A DNA stretch of 64,000 nucleotides from DASZTV01 sp036268405 (GTDB lineage: Bacteria; Actinomycetota; Actinomycetes; JAFAQI01), in assembly GCA_036268405.1 (NCBI GenBank), contig DATAUF010000077.1, positions 1 to 64,000 on the forward strand, given 5' to 3'. Made by a program: the position numbers and the translations under genes. The notes beneath the pieces were generated by a model. That model did not search any database and was not told the origin of the DNA. It saw nothing but the letters and a program-made list of their open reading frames with translations. This document shows, piece after piece, positions 62,701 through 64,000 of this stretch (positions within the stretch are counted from its first letter, which is position 1; each line of letters starts with the position of its first letter).

Positions 62701-64000
62701 TCAACCGGTTCCTGCCCTGACCGGTCCGCCGGCGTCCCGCCGGACACGGGTCCGCCGGTATCGCCACCAGCCCAGGATCCTGGTGCGAAGCCAGTACTCG
62801 CCTGCGCTGTAGGGCAGCTGAGTGACGTTCTTCCCGCTGGCGATCGCGAAGTAGTTGGAGCAGCCAGCGCTCCAGACCTTTCCGTCCATGGCGGCCTGCA
62901 CTTTGTCGTTGTAGCGGTGCATCACGTCGGGGCGTACGTCTATCGCCCCGATTCGCCACCGGCGCATCATGCGAAGCGCGCGGACGACGAGATGTGCCTG
63001 GGCCTCATGGATGAACAGGATGGAGTTCACGCCGTTGGTGTTCGGCCCATAGAGGGTGAAGAAGTTCGGGAATCCGCTCACTGTGGTCCCGAGATATGCC
63101 TCGGCGCCGTCGGCCCACGCATCACGAAGCAGCTGACGGTCCCGCCCGGTGATCTCGACGGTGGTGAGGTACTCGTTGGCCCGGAACCCGGTCCCGAAGA
63201 TGATGGTGTCGACCTCGTGCGTCTCGCCGTCCGCGGTGCGCACTCCACTCGGAGTGATCTCGGTGATCGGCGACGTCACGAGCGAGACGTTCGGGCGAGT
63301 GAGCGTGGGCAGCCAGGTCCGCGAGGTCAGTGGCCGCTTGCAACCGACCGGGTAGTCCGGTGTGAGCAGCGTTCGCAGTCCGGGTTCGGTGATCTTGCGC
63401 TCGAGATAGGACTGTGCGAACGCGGTCTGCGCCTGTGTGAACGGGTGCGAGGTGTCGAACGATGCCCGCTGATAGGTCCGGAAGATCGCCCAGCGGTGCC
63501 GCTTCGCCGCTAGCCGACTGCGGGCGAAGCGTTGCCTCTGCTCCTCGGTGTACTCGTTGTCGAACCGCGGCGAGACCCAGATCGGCGAGCGCTGGAACAC
63601 GTCGAGATGGGCAACGTCTTTCGCGATCTCCGGTACGTACTGGATGGCGCTTGCGCCGGTACCGATCGACGCGACTCGCTCGCCGGCGAGCGGGCGGCTG
63701 TGGTCCCACTGCGACGAGTGGAACGACCTTCCCCGAAACGTGTCGCGGCCCGGGATCGCAGGGATCACGGGGACGTTGAGCATGCCGAGGCCGCTGACGA
63801 GTGCGTGGGCGGCGAAGGCCTCGCCGCCCGCAGCCGTCAGGTTCCACTGCTGGGCGTCGTCGTCCCACACGGCGGACCGAATGGATGTACCGGTGCGGAT
63901 ATGTGGCCGCAGGCCGAACTCGTCGGCGCAACGCTCGAGATAGGCGAGGATCTCGGGTTGCGTTGCGAAGGTCCGCGTCCAGTCCGGGTTGGGGGCGAAG
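62701..64000 (-). CDS. flavin-containing monooxygenase, Baeyer-Villiger type (partial, 5' end missing)
   Basis: The 5' end runs off the window; the first visible residues are FAPNPDWTRTFATQPEILAY, the substrate/NADPH region of BVMO-like proteins. The fingerprint FxGxxxHxxxW(P/D) is present as FRGRSFHSSQWDH. The second Rossmann motif is RVASIGTGASAIQYVPEIAK, and FGTGFRANEYL with PNFFTLYGPNT follows. The C-terminus is complete. It oxidises a ketone to an ester or lactone with NADPH, FAD and O2, or an alkyl sulfide. It faces the E1 gene tail to tail with 37 bp between. Confidence 0.9.
   Translation of the reverse strand, partial: FAPNPDWTRTFATQPEILAYLERCADEFGLRPHIRTGTSIRSAVWDDDAQQWNLTAAGGEAFAAHALVSGLGMLNVPVIPAIPGRDTFRGRSFHSSQWDHSRPLAGERVASIGTGASAIQYVPEIAKDVAHLDVFQRSPIWVSPRFDNEYTEEQRQRFARSRLAAKRHRWAIFRTYQRASFDTSHPFTQAQTAFAQSYLERKITEPGLRTLLTPDYPVGCKRPLTSRTWLPTLTRPNVSLVTSPITEITPSGVRTADGETHEVDTIIFGTGFRANEYLTTVEITGRDRQLLRDAWADGAEAYLGTTVSGFPNFFTLYGPNTNGVNSILFIHEAQAHLVVRALRMMRRWRIGAIDVRPDVMHRYNDKVQAAMDGKVWSAGCSNYFAIASGKNVTQLPYSAGEYWLRTRILGWWRYRRTRVRRDAGGPVRAGTG

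Overview
The window is high-GC actinobacterial DNA. The frequent GTG starts, 4-bp ATGA/GTGA stop-start overlaps, MurT/GatD pair, F420-type LLM oxidoreductase, WS/DGAT acyltransferase, SigL/RslA-like pair, lysine epsilon-aminotransferase and mycobacterial-type imuA'-imuB-dnaE2 cassette all point to Actinomycetota. A soil or uncultivated relative of the Mycobacteriales/Frankiales is my guess; the species cannot be told from sequence reading alone. I found 58 protein genes (two cut by the window edges), no rRNA, tRNA, CRISPR array, transposase or phage gene, and no gene-free stretch over about 210 bp. It reads as a chromosomal core/catabolic region rather than an island.

Layout. 1-5.6 kb: end of an ABC exporter, then a minus-strand run adh, esterase, tetR, acnA. 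5.6-12.4 kb: OsmC, acyl-CoA ligase, and a translationally coupled run of two M16 peptidases (one with and one without the zinc motif) and a large membrane protein. 12.3-16.3 kb (minus): MurT/GatD peptidoglycan amidation with a small membrane protein, and a GH15 glycosidase. 17.2-19.8 kb: a cytosine salvage operon (NCS1 permease, yeast-type cytosine deaminase, Upp). 19.8-22.7 kb: siroheme synthase, universal stress protein, Crp-like regulator, dodecin. 22.8-27.6 kb (minus): TldE/TldD, quinone oxidoreductase, a lone sugar transferase. 28.4-40.5 kb: small conserved genes, an aldolase-type enzyme, TrmH-type methylase, aldo/keto reductase, then acyl-CoA carboxylase beta/alpha, DUF4349, acyl-CoA dehydrogenase, PI-PLC-like secreted protein, F420-type oxidoreductase and enoyl-CoA hydratase. 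40.6-44.2 kb (minus): acs, satP and a phosphotriesterase-like lactonase, i.e. acetate uptake and activation. 44.3-47.5 kb: WS/DGAT, SigL-like sigma, its ZAS anti-sigma, and a separate HATPase anti-sigma-type protein.

47.5-53.6 kb holds the SOS mutagenesis cassette imuA'-imuB-dnaE2. A perfect TCGAAC-N4-GTTCGA LexA box sits between the -35 and -10 of imuA', and a 57-codon zinc-ribbon gene runs divergently from the same short gap. 53.7-64 kb: secreted esterase, CsbD, amidohydrolase, TauE/SafE exporter, then a lysine-degradation run (lat, aminoadipate-semialdehyde dehydrogenase, fused E1 alpha/beta 2-oxoacid dehydrogenase) and a truncated flavin monooxygenase.

The most unusual structure is non-coding. 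A 63-64 bp palindromic element occurs three times: it fills the ech/pte gap, and two copies in opposite orientation flank dnaE2, one ending two bases before the dnaE2 ATG. A second family, 43 bp with TGTCAGGCT/GCCTGACAA ends, occurs twice. Many genes also have a TANNNT-like hexamer 6-8 nt before the start codon, as expected for leaderless transcripts.
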